Shown: in pieces, positions 13,617 through 14,293 of the stretch | Layout: every line of letters begins with the position of its first letter | Position numbering within the stretch: the stretch's first letter is position 1 | Source of the DNA: Candidatus Uhrbacteria bacterium | GTDB lineage: Bacteria > Patescibacteriota > Patescibacteriia > JACQRZ01 | Length of the DNA: 14,293 bases | Direction: 5' to 3' | Assembly (NCBI GenBank): GCA_016209345.1 | Contig: JACQWH010000005.1 | Location: 1 to 14,293 of the forward strand | The notes under the pieces: model-generated | Database searches by the model: none | Told to the model about the DNA's origin: nothing | Seen by the model: the letters and a program-made list of their open reading frames with translations, nothing else | Translations under genes and position numbers: made by a program

Positions 13617-14078
13617 TTGGAAAATGCGAAAAAGTCCTATAAGATAGCTATGAAGGACAAGAATACATTTGCTAACGCGAGTGTAGAGAAAGCGCCCTCC
13701 ACGCGACCCCATTCATCAGACTATCATTTTGAGGAGGACAACTTAATCTATCACGACACGTACTTTGGGAATCGCGATTTTATTGGTGAAGAAATTGTAT
13801 ACCAGGATCAGAATCCCGTTTGGGGCATGAATTACTACGGATACATTCTCGCAGGCGGTGTAACTAATAAAGAATTGTCAACATTTTTAGAACGGTCAAT
13901 TATGCAGGAATACGATGACGTGATTCCTGTCCGCGGTCCAAAAGAATTTCACGAAAATAATTGGACGTACAAGCTGACTGTTGATGGGGATATATCTCGT
14001 TTTTCTGGTAAAGAAGAAATTTCCCGCAATGGCGAAGTTGTCTACCGGCTGTTTTTATTTGGCGGGTTCATTACATAG
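13617..14078 (+). CDS. DUF5680-like protein
   Basis: A 153-residue protein with a charged, variable N-terminus and a conserved-looking core: DNLIYHDTYFGNRDFIGEEI, then VYQDQNPVWGMNYYGYILAG (about 61-80), and a C-terminal EISRNGEVVYRLFLFGGFI. This matches my memory of DUF5680, a small uncharacterised domain found in diverse bacteria including CPR; no activity is known to me. The TTG at 13617 is preceded by AGGGGG at 7-nt spacing and is chosen for that reason; the ATG at 13650 is an alternative with no clear Shine-Dalgarno and would drop 11 residues outside the core. The palindrome copy just upstream suggests control by the neighbouring Cas2/PaaX-like protein. Confidence 0.6.
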   Translation: MENAKKSYKIAMKDKNTFANASVEKAPSTRPHSSDYHFEEDNLIYHDTYFGNRDFIGEEIVYQDQNPVWGMNYYGYILAGGVTNKELSTFLERSIMQEYDDVIPVRGPKEFHENNWTYKLTVDGDISRFSGKEEISRNGEVVYRLFLFGGFIT

Positions 14079-14139
14079 CGGAGGGGAAATTACGGACACA
14101 CGAGGAAAATTCAAAGAAAGGATCCTAACCCTTTTTTGC

Positions 14140-14155
14140 CGAAAAAGTGTTTTAG
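14140..14155. repeat. 16-bp direct repeat, right copy
   Basis: An exact copy of CGAAAAAGTGTTTTAG from the SanA-like 3' end (12762-12777). A further TTTAGGAATG at 14165-14174 repeats the sequence that follows the left copy, so the similarity extends in broken form. Confidence 0.7.
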
Positions 14156-14243
14156 AAAGTACGGTTTAGGAATGTATGTAGCAAGGAAGTGATAATGTCA
14201 TATTCCAGGGAAGTAGAAATGTCACATCCCTGGTAAAATGATG

Positions 14244-14259
14244 CCGTTAATCTTAACGG
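14244..14259. promoter_or_regulatory. small perfect inverted repeat before the putative transposase start
   Basis: CCGTTAA (14244-14250) and TTAACGG (14253-14259) form a 7-bp palindrome with a 2-nt centre, ending 8 bp before the ATG at 14268. It could be an operator or a small structure limiting transposase translation. Confidence 0.4.
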
Positions 14260-14267
14260 TATCACCT

Positions 14268-14293
14268 ATGGCATCTATCACTATGTCAAAGAA
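14268..14293 (+). CDS. possible transposase N-terminus (truncated by the window end)
   Basis: The open frame from ATG at 14268 reads MASITMSK and runs off the window. The ITMSK start resembles ISNCY-type transposases, which often begin with a M-S-x-K-E motif before a helix-turn-helix. Only eight codons are visible, so this is a context-based guess supported by the repeats upstream. Confidence 0.35.

Larger units (their letters stand above)
14173..14293 (+). mobile_element. probable left end of an insertion sequence (partial)
   Basis: Two related 22-bp units, GGAAGTGATAATGTCATATTCC-like in form, lie at 14185-14206 and 14209-14230 and share GGAAGT, AATGTCA and CC. CCAGGGA (14205-14211) and TCCCTGG (14227-14233) form an inverted repeat. 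Such arrays before a short N-terminal coding stretch resemble the ends of rve-type insertion sequences (ISNCY/IS481 group, from memory). The exact left boundary is not visible and the right end is outside the window. Confidence 0.4.

Noticed and set aside
14116..14137. Terminator after the DUF5680-like gene
   Set aside because: A T run is present, but the possible stem (AAAGG with CCTTT) is only about five pairs; too weak to list.

Overview
All credible genes in this window lie on the + strand. They look like a chromosomal segment from a Patescibacteria/CPR bacterium, most likely a Parcubacteria-type lineage. That placement is inference, from four things: pseudopilins of the type common in that group (a PilV-like protein with an AREGIELVRNIRDTNWL segment), a winged-helix protein with a Cas2/PaaX-like C-terminal domain, a DUF5680-like protein, and intergenic gaps holding short tandem repeats such as TAATTCC. 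UGA is used as a normal stop, which argues against the CPR groups that recode it.

Layout. Positions 1-115 hold a short inverted repeat, followed by a short recO (116-643) and a probable terminator. Next comes a run of housekeeping and pilus genes: aspS (784-2571), a YbaK-type tRNA deacylase (2659-3228), and one long reading frame joining the condensin subunit ScpA to a PilV-like pseudopilin (3286-4656). Two more pilus-type genes follow (4653-5321 and 5402-6319). A near-perfect 184-bp imperfect palindrome fills the whole gap up to ligA (6497-8575). Then come gatC and gatA (8653-8946, 8960-10432), a membrane-anchored PsbP-like protein (10503-11120), and a membrane-anchored DsbA-like thioredoxin (11196-12017) with its own consensus sigma-70 promoter and a strong terminator. 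A SanA/DUF218 membrane protein follows (12172-12777).

From about 12778 the character changes to accessory DNA. A Cas2/PaaX-like regulator (12871-13524) and a DUF5680-like gene (13617-14078) are each preceded by a copy of the same 38-bp palindrome. The pair is bracketed by a 16-bp direct repeat that includes the 3' end of the SanA-like gene. The window ends in what looks like the left end of an insertion sequence.

How the genes fit together. AspRS with GatCA suggests Asn-tRNA and/or Gln-tRNA made by transamidation (gatB is not in the window). RecO and LigA serve DNA repair and replication, and ScpA serves chromosome segregation. The three pseudopilins would be minor components of a type IV pilus or competence-type filament. 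The DsbA-like and PsbP-like proteins act outside the membrane. The most unusual items are the ScpA-pseudopilin fusion, which prepilin peptidase could in principle split; the palindrome that pairs with the ligA ribosome binding site; and the paired palindromes around the Cas2/PaaX-like gene.
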